DNA of 64,000 nt from NCBI GenBank assembly GCA_018806985.1, contig JADANN010000424.1, positions 864,501 through 928,500 on the forward strand, read 5' to 3'. The number at the start of each line of letters is the position of its first letter. Positions within the stretch are counted from its first letter, which is position 1. This DNA is from Angiostrongylus vasorum. Its lineage: Eukaryota > Nematoda > Chromadorea > Rhabditida > Metastrongylidae. The translations under genes were made by a program, and so were the position numbers. The notes under the pieces were generated by a model. The model was not told where the DNA came from, made no database searches, and saw only the letters and a program-made list of their open reading frames with translations. Below are positions 11,401 to 20,625 of the stretch, piece after piece.

Positions 11401-13668
11401 CCAACACTTCTTGCAATTTGCTTTCTTCCCTTCGCATTCATCGTCCACAGTGCTCTTGGTACACTTCGCATGTCCTTTCTGCTAGTGCTTGAGGATTTCA
11501 TCTTCTTTATGAATGTCGTAGAATGCAGGTCGTGTCGATTCTTCTTACAATCCCGGAGAGAGCTAAGGCGCTCCCAAGTGAATTGGTGGAGAGCGTTAGG
11601 AAGGCTGTCAAACAAGCACCTAACTTTTTGATAGACAGCATCAATAAACACTGCGCTACACCTTAAGGATCCGAGCATTCGACTCCGTTAGCATTACAGA
11701 AGTGTTTTTTATATTAAATCTCCAGCAAATCGCTATCGGATTTGTGATTTCATTTTTTATGCATATTTTACCAACACTTTTTCCCAATGTTGTACTATTG
11801 TATACCATAGCAAAGCTCATTTTAAGTACTTTTGCTCCGTATAACTGAATTAGAATATAAATTGTGACTTCACTAATTTTACAGCCTACGGTTTTAGATT
11901 TTTAAAAAAGCAGCAATTTTGACAAATCTGCGAATTCCAAGTCTGATATACGAAGAGCATACGGCTGGAAACATTAGGTATGAGGCCAAGGAACTGTTAA
12001 CGAACTAGCAAAGCAGTGCAACTTTGGTTTCCAAAATTTCATCGTTGCAAATTCGACATTGCAGATGGGCAAGGTTGCGGTCGTCCTGGTATTGAGGACA
12101 GCGAAGTCAAGGCTTCCCTGCAAACATTTGCTACTCACATTTATTCATCAACTTGCGAAAGAGCTCGCGGTAGACATCTCAACTGTCTCGAAGTGTCAAG
12201 AAAAAAAAAGTTGGAAACGCAAAGAATCTGGAAAAGTAAATGACGTACCATTTGAATAACAATCAAAGAAATCGCCATTTTGAGATATCGCTGGCTGTTC
12301 TTCGACACACCCAGAACGACCTATACCTCATCCTCATGGTGATATTTTCTCAAAGCCGAATTGCATCAAAAGAAGATCGTGCTGACCATTAGGTGATATA
12401 CAGCTGGTATGACATATCACAGCTTCCTGAATTCGCTTGAAGCGATTACTACAGAGAAGTAAGTCCAGCAAGTCGATGAAATGCACCAGACACCTCAACG
12501 CCTGAGCGTGTTATTAGTCAACAGAAAGGAACCAATTCTTCTCCACGATTGTTCGGGGCCACGCATCGCACTAGTGACACTGCGGAAGTTGAACGAGCAG
12601 GTCTACGGAACTCTGCCTCTTCCACCGTACTCACCAGATCCGATGACCATCAACTACCGCTTCTTCACCCACCATGACCATCTCCTATGCGAAAAATGCT
12701 TTAAAAACCAAGCCGAGACCGAAACTGCCTTCAATGACTTCATTGCCTCCAAAAGTCCAGAGTTTTTTGTAGCTAATATAAATAAACTCGTTTTCCATTG
12801 GCAGAAACATGTAGATTCTAGTGGTCTTTATTCAGATTAATAAAGTTTGTTCTGAGCATTTTTTCAAGGTGAGATATGCCACCTTGAAAATGAAGGTTCA
12901 AATCCTACAGTAATTTCCCAAAGACGTAGTCCGTATAATGGCTCATTCAATAACACCGTCGACCTAACGGTGATGTAAATCGTTGCTTCTTACCCCCAAA
13001 CAAATCAGATACAAACTTTCCAATGCGAAGGAAAGCTTGACTAGCTTCTTAAGTGAGATCGAAGCAACGTGCATTGTATCGTAGAGGAATCGAATGCATG
13101 GCACATCCCTAGTGATGGGTTAACGCCAAACGTTTTTTCCTTTGTTTTGTTTTTGTTAAACAATAAAGTGCTAACGTAGGTCCGCGTAACTCTTTTCGAC
13201 TAATCTGTTCAGAGAAAAGTGTGTCAAAATCAGTTAAGTTTTTTATCTTCCTTTATGTGTCAATTTTAGGACTCAGGAAGTGGTGACTCACTAAGAGTTT
13301 TCCTCTCTGTGGTGGAAAAGGCAAATGTGAAACCAGCCGCTGTGCCGAAATACAATTACACGGCCGAGGTTTTATCATCAGTGTTTGTTGAGAAGCTCAA
13401 TAAAACGATTTCTCAGGGAGACTGGAAATTCCTTGTGCCAAATTTTGGAAACAACCAGGAGGAATGGGTCGTCGTGGGGAAATCCTTTGAACGGTACACT
13501 CCATCGTCCTCAGCTTCTACTCCTGGCTATGTTGGATATACGGGTGGAGCCATGTTCGTACTAGGAGTATTCACACTGGTATTAGGAGTAGGCATTGGTG
13601 CTGGAGGCGTTTTCTTTGTTACGAGACGACAACGAATTTCTACCTTGGCGTACCAGGTTTTTGAGTAA
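2475..13668 (+). CDS. Type I membrane protein, ~624 aa, 12 exons, family not recognised
   Basis: Exons by GT-AG and phase: 2475-2600, 3880-4042, 4248-4384, 4490-4579, 4729-4828, 7837-7919, 8009-8128, 8509-8635, 9271-9429, 9549-9809, 9901-10010, 13270-13668. They sum to 1875 bases (625 codons with stop) and all junction phases agree, strong internal evidence for one gene. The protein begins with a hydrophobic signal peptide (MITLQLGILFGAATLSYGSE) and has a long, Cys-poor extracellular/lumenal part with many N-x-S/T sites. Near the C-terminus lies one membrane helix (GAMFVLGVFTLVLGVGIGAG) followed by a basic FVTRRQRISTLAYQVFE tail. The C-terminal YxxF-like AYQVF could be an endocytic signal (inference). 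The first half faintly recalls nematode LolA-like-domain surface proteins, but I cannot support that. Introns 5 and 11 are about 3 kb each and filled with repeats, including a mariner. Confidence 0.8.
3147..3415 (+). mobile_element. SINE family 1 copy, intron 1 of the 624-aa gene
   Basis: Starts GCGTGTAGCGCAGTGGTCAG, has a GAGATCGATCCCC box B-like site, then the family body ending CCGAGAGCTTTATCC and a T-run. Same orientation as the host gene. Confidence 0.8.
6960..7090 (-). mobile_element. Truncated SINE family 1 remnant
   Basis: Keeps only the tail half in reverse: a GACTTCATTAAACATCG block, GGTTGAATGCGTATTTGGCC and GTGACTTGCGGGAACCTACC. The tRNA-like head is gone. Confidence 0.5.
7495..7700. 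mobile_element. Family D element, tRNA-headed variant
   Basis: Begins CACAACGATACTGAGATACC (the D terminus) and ends with the D outer end (GTGCCGTGAAAAATTATAGT, AGGCAGCAAGTAAAAGG). Internally it carries GGATCGAACCACGATT, the reverse of a GTGGTTCGATCC box B, and a reversed box A-like GTGGTGTAGTGTGTATTACG. A second copy of this variant is at 18825. Confidence 0.6.
8141..8216 (+). pseudogene. Truncated tRNA-Gly(GCC)-like pseudogene
   Basis: The segment AATGCTCGTTTGCCATGCGG followed by GCGACCGGAGTTCGATTTCC closely follows the D-stem, anticodon and T-arm of metazoan tRNA-Gly-GCC. The anticodon loop TTGCCAT keeps GCC, and the T-loop GTTCGATTTCC is one change from standard. The 5' acceptor strand and D-arm start are degraded and no matching acceptor stem is visible, so it is more likely a SINE head or pseudogene than a working tRNA. 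It lies in intron 7 of the 624-aa gene. Confidence 0.5.
8218..8371. repeat. 27-bp inverted repeat flanking a ~100-bp loop
   Basis: Left arm from 8218 starts ATCGCAGTTGCTAGTGGAAA; the right arm ending at 8371 is its reverse complement with two or three changes. It directly follows the tRNA-Gly-like segment, so the two may be parts of one mobile unit. Confidence 0.6.
8745..9160 (-). mobile_element. Family C interspersed repeat
   Basis: About 400 bp, shared with 19385, 27640, 30375, 38405, 39655 and 53210. Diagnostic blocks are GGTTTACCGCCTCATCGTG, GGGTCTCCCAAGC, TCCACCACCGTGTTGGTATC and GGCTAAGCCAGCAAA. No long coding frame is conserved between copies and no clear tRNA head is seen, so its class is undecided (non-autonomous element). 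Confidence 0.7.
10410..10790 (+). mobile_element. SINE family 2 copy
   Basis: Head GGGCGAAAGCACAGTGGTAG with a box B-like TACTGGTTCGATCGC, then the family body (CGACCAGCATTCTACGAAAT, CTCAAGCAGCAGCCGAAGG) and end (GAAGTACTGAGATTCGTGCA). Located in intron 11 of the 624-aa gene. Confidence 0.7.
10845..11030 (+). mobile_element. Isolated Penelope-like element tail
   Basis: Matches the terminal arm of the PLE at 20867-23339: GCTCTGACGAAGGCGATTCT, then the CTTATAGTGTTTAACAACCT block, CTCGCGGTTGCTGA and the GTTAATAGAGAGTCGATCCT end. The ribozyme-like core is altered (GCCCAAAC instead of GCCGAAAC). No reverse transcriptase remains. Confidence 0.65.
11410..11605 (-). mobile_element. SINE family 2 fragment
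   Basis: Contains GAATGTCGTAGAATGCAGGT and CGTGTCGATTCTTCTTACAA, the reversed family body, and the reversed GCGCTCCCAAGTGAATTGG block. Both ends are degraded. Confidence 0.5.
11940..12845 (+). pseudogene. mariner transposase remnant
   Basis: The C-terminal part (12481-12840) reads as mariner transposase: an LLHDCSGPRIALVTL segment replaces the usual LLHDNARPHVA, followed by PPYSPDPM, LLCEKCFKNQAETETAF and a terminal KHVDSSGLYSD. The N-terminal part (12016-12243) has WFPKFHRCKFDIADGQGCGR, matching the WFxKFRxGxFDLxDexRsGRP region, with frame breaks between. The two metal-binding Asp (HD, SPD) are still visible, but frameshifts make it inactive. I found no convincing terminal inverted repeats. 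It sits in the last large intron of the 624-aa gene. Resembles hookworm mariner elements in general. Confidence 0.8.
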
Positions 13669-14350
13669 TTATCACGTCTCCCTGCATTGTATTTAGTTCT
13701 TTAACTGTCCTTATTACAATTTTTCGCGTTAATTTTCATTTCTGAGAACATTGCACTTCATCACAGTGTGAATTCAGTTTTAAAAGAGAATTCGGCATCA
13801 CTTAGCGATCATCGCGTTTCTCACTGTTTCACATAGTTCTTCTTTTCTTTGCCAATTTGCATAATCAGTTTTCCAACTTTTCAATCTACGAGTCTTTGTG
13901 TATGTGTGTATCTTTTTTTATCTTGATATAACTTACATGGTAAGGTTTAATTATTTGGGTAAATTCTTCAACTCTAAGTTATGTCTCTGTCGCTGTGGTT
14001 TTGATGGTTTGATGGTTTCCATGACATAATTTACAACCCTTATAAGTTTATGAAAAGATTACGATGCGTATTGCTCCTGTTTTATGCGTCTCTACGACAT
14101 GTTGTACTAAGCACTGTCCTTGAAAAGCTACTTTGGTCTACTGAGATCTGGAAAGGGTGACATCTTGAGATGAATTTGTTCTACGTCATTTCCATAGCTG
14201 TCTGTAGCAACATACTAGTACGCAGTGTTACCGATGAGGAAAGGAGTAAGATCCGTTAGCTGTGCAAATTGAAATATGCGAACCCATGGGCTTCCACCAA
14301 AAAGCATGCGTTGTCGAGATGCTAGGGCGTTAAACAGAAGTTGCAGTTCA

Positions 14351-15592
14351 ATGCCGCAACGAGTGAAATCAGCGGCCGAGAGGGCTCTGTCTATTGTCGA
14401 GAAGTCTTCCCGTATAAGAATACAAGATCTTCGTGATAATATCGGTGCAAGGACGAGTGGTCGACAAGTGAGGAAATCGGCGAATCAAGGAGGCCATACG
14501 CGCGGTGCGTTACAGCACGCAGCGAAGCCACCTCTGGGCTGGATCTGGGGGAACTTCTTTAGCCCGTGGCAGAGGTTGTTCCCAGGAGAGAAGCATTTTA
14601 ACGCGAATATAAAGTAAGTGCAATGTTCAAAAAGTAGAAGTTGTGAATTTAGTGTCATCACTTCGTTATATCTTCGTGGTCCTTGTCAGTACACGTCGAG
14701 TATATCCCATTATCGTTAGTGGAACTGTCGCGCCTCATTGATCTTGGTTGGGTGAACCCATTATTTCCTATTGATGCCGCCGTTCTCTTTGCTACTAGGA
14801 AATTCGTTCTTCAATCGATATCAAGACAATATGGGTTCCATCTTACCGCTGAGGTATTTGAAGTTTCTTTTACTTCATTGCTTTCTCTTCCAATAAACTT
14901 TAAATGTATTAGTTTCTTTGTATATCCTTTTATCACCTCAAACATCTAGGGTGCTGATGACTTCACCCATAAAATTGATATCGAAGTGCAGTATGCGTCA
15001 GGAACAGCAATTTCAGCTGTTGAGAGAGCTGGAGGACGTATTCGCGTTGCATATTATGATTGTAGCGCTCTTCAGGTCCATATTATCTTTATTGCTAACC
15101 TCAAGCGCATTTCATGCATGATCGCCAAACTTTTTGCTTAAGGCTGCCATGGATCCCCGAGCATGGTTCAAGTCAGGAAAGCCAGTACCTGCACGAAAAG
15201 CTCCACCACCATCGTTATTAGAGTTACTATTTAGATTGATAGATCCAATTAGTTCCTAAGGAGTTCCATCCTTAGATAATTCATCCAACTTTGGTTTTCG
15301 TACGATTAAACCACTTAATAAATCTAGGTACTACAATGATGCTTCAAATCGTGGTTATTTGGCTGAATCAGTTGAACTAGCTGAGGCGAGAAAACGACTT
15401 GCACTTGTTATGGGTTACGAATTACCAGAGAAGGAGATCTGTCTTGGAGAAAAAAGACCGACCCAAGTTTTTCACGGCATCCCACCTGGAGCAGTTGTTT
15501 CACTTGCCGACAAGAAGGTGTTTCTACCGAGTCACCCAGTAGTAAAAGATTATTATCAGAAACATTTTGTAGCCGACAAGCAGTTTCCTTAG
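14351..15592 (+). CDS. mrpl-15: Mitochondrial large-subunit ribosomal protein uL15m (MRPL15)
   Basis: A protein of the mitochondrial 50S-type subunit. Exons: 14351-14613, 14690-14853, 14950-15075, 15143-15222, 15328-15592. The N-terminus MPQRVKSAAERALSIVEKSS and the PWQRLFPGEKHFN, EYIPLSLVELSRLIDLGW, GADDFTHKIDIEVQYASG, YYNDASNRGYLAE and ADKKVFLPSHPVVKDYY segments follow human MRPL15 in order. The start follows a GTTGCAG four bases upstream, a plausible spliced-leader acceptor. Exons 2-5 are phase-consistent, although the exon-4 donor (GA|GTTACT) is weak. Exons 1 and 2 do not join in frame by one base at the visible GT-AG sites; see findings. It lies 680 bp downstream of the membrane-protein gene, same strand. 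Confidence 0.9.
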
Positions 15593-15689
15593 TATGAATA
15601 CGTTTTAGCGTATTTTCTTCAGGAACGAAGTTGTTAGCATTTTTTGTTTTTTTTTTCTTTGTAAGTGAGTTGTTTTCGAATTGTGTGAC

Positions 15690-15900
15690 AGCTACGACAT
15701 ACGTATCATAAATGAAACATCTGCTGCTATAATAATTGGGGATTCCGAAAACTCCGCTTGCGATTCATACGGGCGTCAGCGTAAGGTTTTTTTCCTTATT
15801 CTATATCGGTAATCATCTGATCTGATGTTGTCCACGAATCCGCTCCTAACGCATTGGATACCGTGCGCATTGATGTAGACGCGAGCGTACCTGGAAATCA
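15690..15900 (+). repeat. Dispersed repeat E, copy 1
   Basis: Matches the reverse strand of 49790-50010: CATAAATGAAACATCTGCTG, TTGCGATTCATACGGGCGTC and a TGATGTTGTCCACGAATC block are shared with a few changes. No coding sense is evident. Class unknown. Confidence 0.6.
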
Positions 15901-16844
15901 TCTAGTGTTTTAATTTCACACAAGTCTCATATTGTATCATTTTGCTGCTCGGTCGTTTTTAAATTCCGGATAGGCAATGCTGGTTAAAATATAAATATAA
16001 AATAATTCAGTTAGAATCGCAGTCCATTGTGACTAAGACACAAGTTTTGTTTATTCTAGTTCCAATTTTTCCAAGACAGACTGGTTTCCACTTTGCATTT
16101 TTCTCGTCAAAGCTCGGATTTCGTAAAGAAAAAAGGGTTGAACGAGTGTGGTTTAGCCCAGAACGTCTAAAAGATGTCTCCAAGTATACTAAACAACTAT
16201 CATCTATCATGAATTATCATTATTGTAAGCAAAATTGGGGTTAGCCAACAATCTTCAGATGTGTGCTTTGACATTACTTGAAACCGAAAAGGATCGGATC
16301 CAGAAGTAAGACAGGTGCTTCAACAATCCCTCAATCGCTGCAGTTCAACAATTCAGATCTGAAGGCACAGACGGGATCATTTCATCACCGAATACCTTAT
16401 CGTCGGTTTTTTTCAGTTCATTTTCGCTTAATGAGGAGTCTTGCATCTTGGAGGATGCATCTTGCAAAACTTTGTTAAGGCTGATAACAATGTGGTTGAA
16501 TGATGAACGAGCCTAGGTCTTCATCAAACAGAACTGCAGCCACATCTATGGAAGAACAAAGGGGATAAATAAAACGTAATATTCCGTACAAATGAGCGAA
16601 AAAACGCATGAACTGGGTTGCAGAGTGGAAGTCACAATATAGGACGTGGTCATTTCTGAGGGGGCGGAGTGGGGTCTTTGCATTGATTTCGATACGTATT
16701 GTACAAGGCAGACGACAACCTATAGTTGCGAGACCGGCATGCAGAAGTGGCCGTAGTCGTATGCTCGCTAATGACCTACAGGAAAAATCTTTTTCGGACG
16801 AGTTTGTTCAACGACGAAAGACCGATGTCAGTGTACGGGGAGAT

Positions 16845-16910
16845 GTCCCTGCTGTAATTGAGCGGTGAACTTCGACCGTCCCTGCTGTAATTGAGCGGTG
16901 AACTTCGACC
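16845..16910 (+). repeat. 33-bp perfect tandem duplication
   Basis: The unit starting GTCCCTGCTGTAATTGAGCG and ending TGAACTTCGACC occurs twice with no spacer (16845-16877 and 16878-16910). It overlaps the end of an open frame (16608-16868) that I do not recognise. Confidence 0.85.
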
Positions 16911-17164
16911 TTTACTGATGCCTCTTCGATAAGAAGAAAAGTAGAAGAAAGATGAGGCTTGTGTGGATGTAGTTGTGTGGAAATGCCGTTCTACATTCGG
17001 CGTCTACAAGGCTACTAGTGCGTTGGAGTACTGGAAGTTTTTTAAAAAAAGTCTCTTATTGCCAACTCTTGTTCTCGTATGTTCATATTCTATTGATGTA
17101 GTGAATCTCGGTCTCAGGTAAAGTCTGCAAAAAAATCTACATTTTACTTTCTAACTGTTTACAG

Positions 17165-19250
17165 TCGTTGCAACTCTCCAACCTTTACAATTAACACATT
17201 TTGGACGAAATCTTCCACCTTTGCCACCTACGACCCTATGAACTACGGAAAGGTAAAGTCGTAGGTATCTAAGCTGTATAACAAGAAAAAAACTAACATA
17301 CCACAGCGTAGTTCGCCTGGAACAAGGGAAATAAAATTCTGCGTGGTTTTCCGTGTCCAGTGAACATCCTTGTCGGTTGTAGTTGTCCAGACTTGTAACC
17401 CTGAGAAGTTGCGAGGAATAGAAGTGTCATACATCGTCGATGTGGCGCAGTGGTCGGAGGCGCCCTATAACATAGACGTGGAATCGATCCCAGCGCCCAT
17501 GACCCACCAAGCCTTCCATCCCTCTGAGGTCAGGGAAATTGGTACCAGACTTGTCTGGGAAGATGGCAACACTAGCTCGATACATCGGTAGGCAACTGCG
17601 AGTCATTGTAAAGGCCAGATATGCATTCAATCACCTCCAGACGATGCTTAATGAAGTCGAATGCATGGCACATCCCTTAGGGATTGAACAACGCTGAGAG
17701 CCTTATCCTTTTTTTATATCGCCATTTTAGCACTTATATTCCTCCGATTCTGCTAAAAAGAGTTAGAGTTTTCACCTTCTTACTTTTTGTTGGATAACCT
17801 GCTTGTGAGACCTTTTGCTGTTATTCCTACATGTGCCAATCAGATGAGTTTTCCTCCGGAGCAGCCGTAATGTAGGCGATCGAGCAATGGGGATTTCGTC
17901 GAGCAATACGTGAGGGTCTTTCGCAGTGTTATCGTCAATGTATGTGGTTTCTCCGTAGGTTTGGTCGCTACGAATTTAGTGGTGAATTTCAATTTGCATT
18001 TTTAAAGCGACATATCTTAGCTCAGGAAATTTGTTTATTATTCCAGATAAAATTATTTACTATCTACGAATTTTCGCCGACAACATTTAGGTTTAGTTCT
18101 ACCGGTGGCTTAAACTTTTGGACTTCTGGAGCCAATGAGGTCGTTGCAGACATTTGTAGCCACGGCTTGGTTGCTGATGCGTTTCTAGCACAGGGAAATT
18201 GCCCAGATGCTTGAAGTGGTAGGCGGCAGGCAAGAGGTGCGGTGGCTACAGTGGTGCGATAGGGGTTTCGTGGCCCAGCTCGATCAACTTTTTTCAACGG
18301 TGATCGTGCGACATGTGGCTGCGCGTTATCGTGGAGAAGGACTATTAAGATTTGTACGGCATCCATTTTCCGAACTGCTTCGATTTTCGAGTTTTATTTA
18401 GGTGTCTGAAACAGTTGAAATGCTAGCACCGAGTTTTCCTGCAAGTTCTAGAAGAGTTCTGAACGTATTTTCATCCACGAAAGCGTTCAATTCCTCGCCG
18501 TGGGTATCAGAAGCACGTCAGCGACCATCCTCATCATCAACGTCGAATTCGTTTACGACGAAATTGTTTAAATTGACGTTGCATAATGGGCTCCTTTACA
18601 CTTCTTTTAAGCTATATCCCACCAATATTTCAAGCCGTATGTGCTGCGTGGTACCGAGTTCGAATTAGTAGCAGATCTGTGAAGACTGCCGTTTCGTCCT
18701 CTGAGATTCCAGCCATTAAGATTCCTGTAAGAAATTATATTGAATTATGTTATACGGAGAGAAACGCATAGAGTGAGCTTTGGAAAACTGTGAAAAGTAT
18801 AGCATTCGGAGAGAAAAACTAATGCTAAAATCAGCCCCAACAATGCTGAGATATTTGCAGAGCTTGGACCACGGCACAGATCGAACCACGATTTCCCTCT
18901 CCGGATCTCGCGCATTACACACTACGCCATGGAGGCGCTTGCTTTGCGTTTCTCTTAGCTAGTTTTTTCTAGTTAATGCTAAGATTTACACAAGGAAAAT
19001 TGAATTGCAAACTGAACACTAATTTCTGGACAACCTCATATTTTTGTTAAACGAATCATAGGTGACCGCCAGGTATGATTCTTTTAAGTTGTCTCCAGCC
19101 GAAATAGTAGACTGGATCACCAAAGTCGATGTAGTGGATCATCCACGACTTGTATTGCAGTCTCTTCGTCAATTCCTGCTGCGAGTAGTCCAGAAAGAAG
19201 CAAATCCGAACGAACGAAAAGCCTGGAGCAGATTCCGATGGACAAAATAA
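17165..19250 (+). CDS. Gene X: 3' exons of an unrecognised Ser-rich protein
   Basis: Exon 17165-17252 (SPTFTINTFWTKSSTFATYD) ends in phase 0 at a GTAAAG donor and joins in phase with 18402 (VSETVEMLAPSFPASSRRV). An exon ending at 18726 (AAWYRVRISSRSVKTAVSSS) has a GTAAGA donor and joins in phase with the terminal exon 19062-19250 (VTARYDSFKLSPAEIVDWIT, ending RFRWTK and stop). How the 18402 exon joins the ~18615-18726 exon is not resolved. A SINE-1 (17441-17715) and a mariner remnant (18005-18345) fill the intron between. Upstream exons may lie in 16000-17100, where open frames at 16029-16244 and 16608-16868 are unassigned. I cannot name the product. Confidence 0.45.
17441..17715 (+). mobile_element. 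SINE family 1 copy, near full length
   Basis: TGTGGCGCAGTGGTCGGAGG head, GTGGAATCGATCCCAGCGCC box B-like site and a full body to GAGAGCCTTATCC plus a T-run. One of the best preserved copies; lies in a gene X intron. Confidence 0.85.
18005..18345 (-). pseudogene. mariner transposase fragment
   Basis: On the minus strand it reads LLHDNAQPHVARSPLKKV, the mariner HDNARPHVA motif. Out of frame with this come AYHFKHLGNF-like and KRISNQAVATNV-like segments that correspond to the transposase C-terminus (compare 12660-12760). Several frameshifts; inactive. It is distinct from the copy at 11940, which keeps less of the HDNARPH motif. Confidence 0.65.
18825..18975. mobile_element. Family D element, tRNA-headed variant
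   Basis: CAATGCTGAGATATTTGCAG terminus, then CAGATCGAACCACGATTTCC (reverse of a GTGGTTCGATC box B) and a reversed box A-like CCATGGCGTAGTGTGTAATG. Matches 7495-7700. Lies in the last intron of gene X. Confidence 0.65.
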
Positions 19251-19384
19251 TTCTACGCATTTTCTAACGAAAGGCAATTATTTTAAAAAAAAGCAACGAG
19301 AGTTCGTTGCTGCAAATGATGGATGGCGTGGACAAACAAGATGTTTGCTGAGTTATCCTTAACACAATTAAGAGAATATTAAGT

Positions 19385-19790
19385 GAAGAACCCTCCCAAT
19401 GATCTACCGGCTCATCGTGGCTGGAAGGTGTTCCTGGGTATCGGGCTGCGACGTACAGTGGGGTGATTCATCCCCTTGGCTAGGTCTCCCAAGCCGAGAA
19501 GGAGTCCGGCGTTTCCATCAGGAATTCTAGCTAAGAGTAAACCACTACCAGAATCTGTCACCGTCTTGGTATCAAATTAGTCGCATGGTGGCAAATCTCT
19601 CTTCGATCCACAAGTGTGGCGAATGCCTGTGGTGGTGACGACCTGTGATAGACTTTGGCCTGGCTGACGTCGGGATTCCAGGTAATCACAATGGCTAAGC
19701 CAGCAAAGCTCTGAGATAATGGAGAGTATGCTGAGGATCGCACAATTAGTGAGGACGGGCCATCCAACAATCCTAGTAGGTAAGTGAAGA
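19385..19790 (-). mobile_element. Family C interspersed repeat
   Basis: Shares the GATCTACCGGCTCATCGTGG, GGTCTCCCAAGCCGAGAAGG and ATGGCTAAGCCAGCAAAGCT blocks with the other six copies. Immediately 3' of gene X. Confidence 0.7.
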
Positions 19791-20625
19791 ACAGCCCGAA
19801 TAAACACGGCTTAATACAAAAATATCATGTCGACGTGAACGCTACTAGACGAAGTTTCACCAAAGCTATTGGTTTCGCCATGTTTCAACGATCATTCTAA
19901 CGATTTGATTTTTAGAATTTCACTCTTGCGTAGACCACTTTTGTCGGGCGAATGTTGGCTACATTCAACGGCATATACGGATATATTGATAACTTATATC
20001 CCTAACAGAGTTTGAGTTTGAAACTAGGTACGTATTATCGTGCGTAAGACATTCAACCGGTGATTCGGACGTGCCAGTTATTAACACATAAACCCTCGTG
20101 TAGATACTATACCGTCCATAGCAATCTGGATCAAATGACCACATGGTCATTGTAGTGCCCATGAGATGTGTTATAGGTGAAACGAGAATCTCTAGATAGC
20201 GTTGCGAGCTAATGTGCTTCATAGAAATGCTATCAGTAATAAACCAGGATAATCAGCGATGCGATGATCAGAATTCTTCACAAGGGTTCCTAACGACGAA
20301 CAATGTTATGTGTTTTCCTGATACGAAAAGAACCCTCTGAGTAACTCCTATATGTGATGAGTATGAATGGGATTGCTTCCGTTACCTTCTCAAGTAACTG
20401 GACCACAAATGGGAGCTAACGGCTGATATGGGAGTTGTGACAACATTCTTGACTTCCCTACTTCTGCAAGTGTTGCGGCAATCGTTCATTTGAAGCAATG
20501 ACTTTAAATTTCTAGAAATTCGAACTGACTTGCAAAGACATGTACCACTTGAGATTGTGTGATATACATGTATAGACGTATAGAAAATCTGAGTGATTAT
20601 CACGATGAGTTCATTTTCATTTTAG
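19791..20625. other. Intergenic stretch, nothing recognised
   Basis: AT-rich; open frames here lack family motifs or clear splice context. Upstream exons of gene Y could be hidden here. Confidence 0.35.

Noticed and set aside
17942..18214. Plus-strand open frame of 90 codons in gene X
   Set aside because: Mostly antisense of a mariner transposase remnant on the minus strand.
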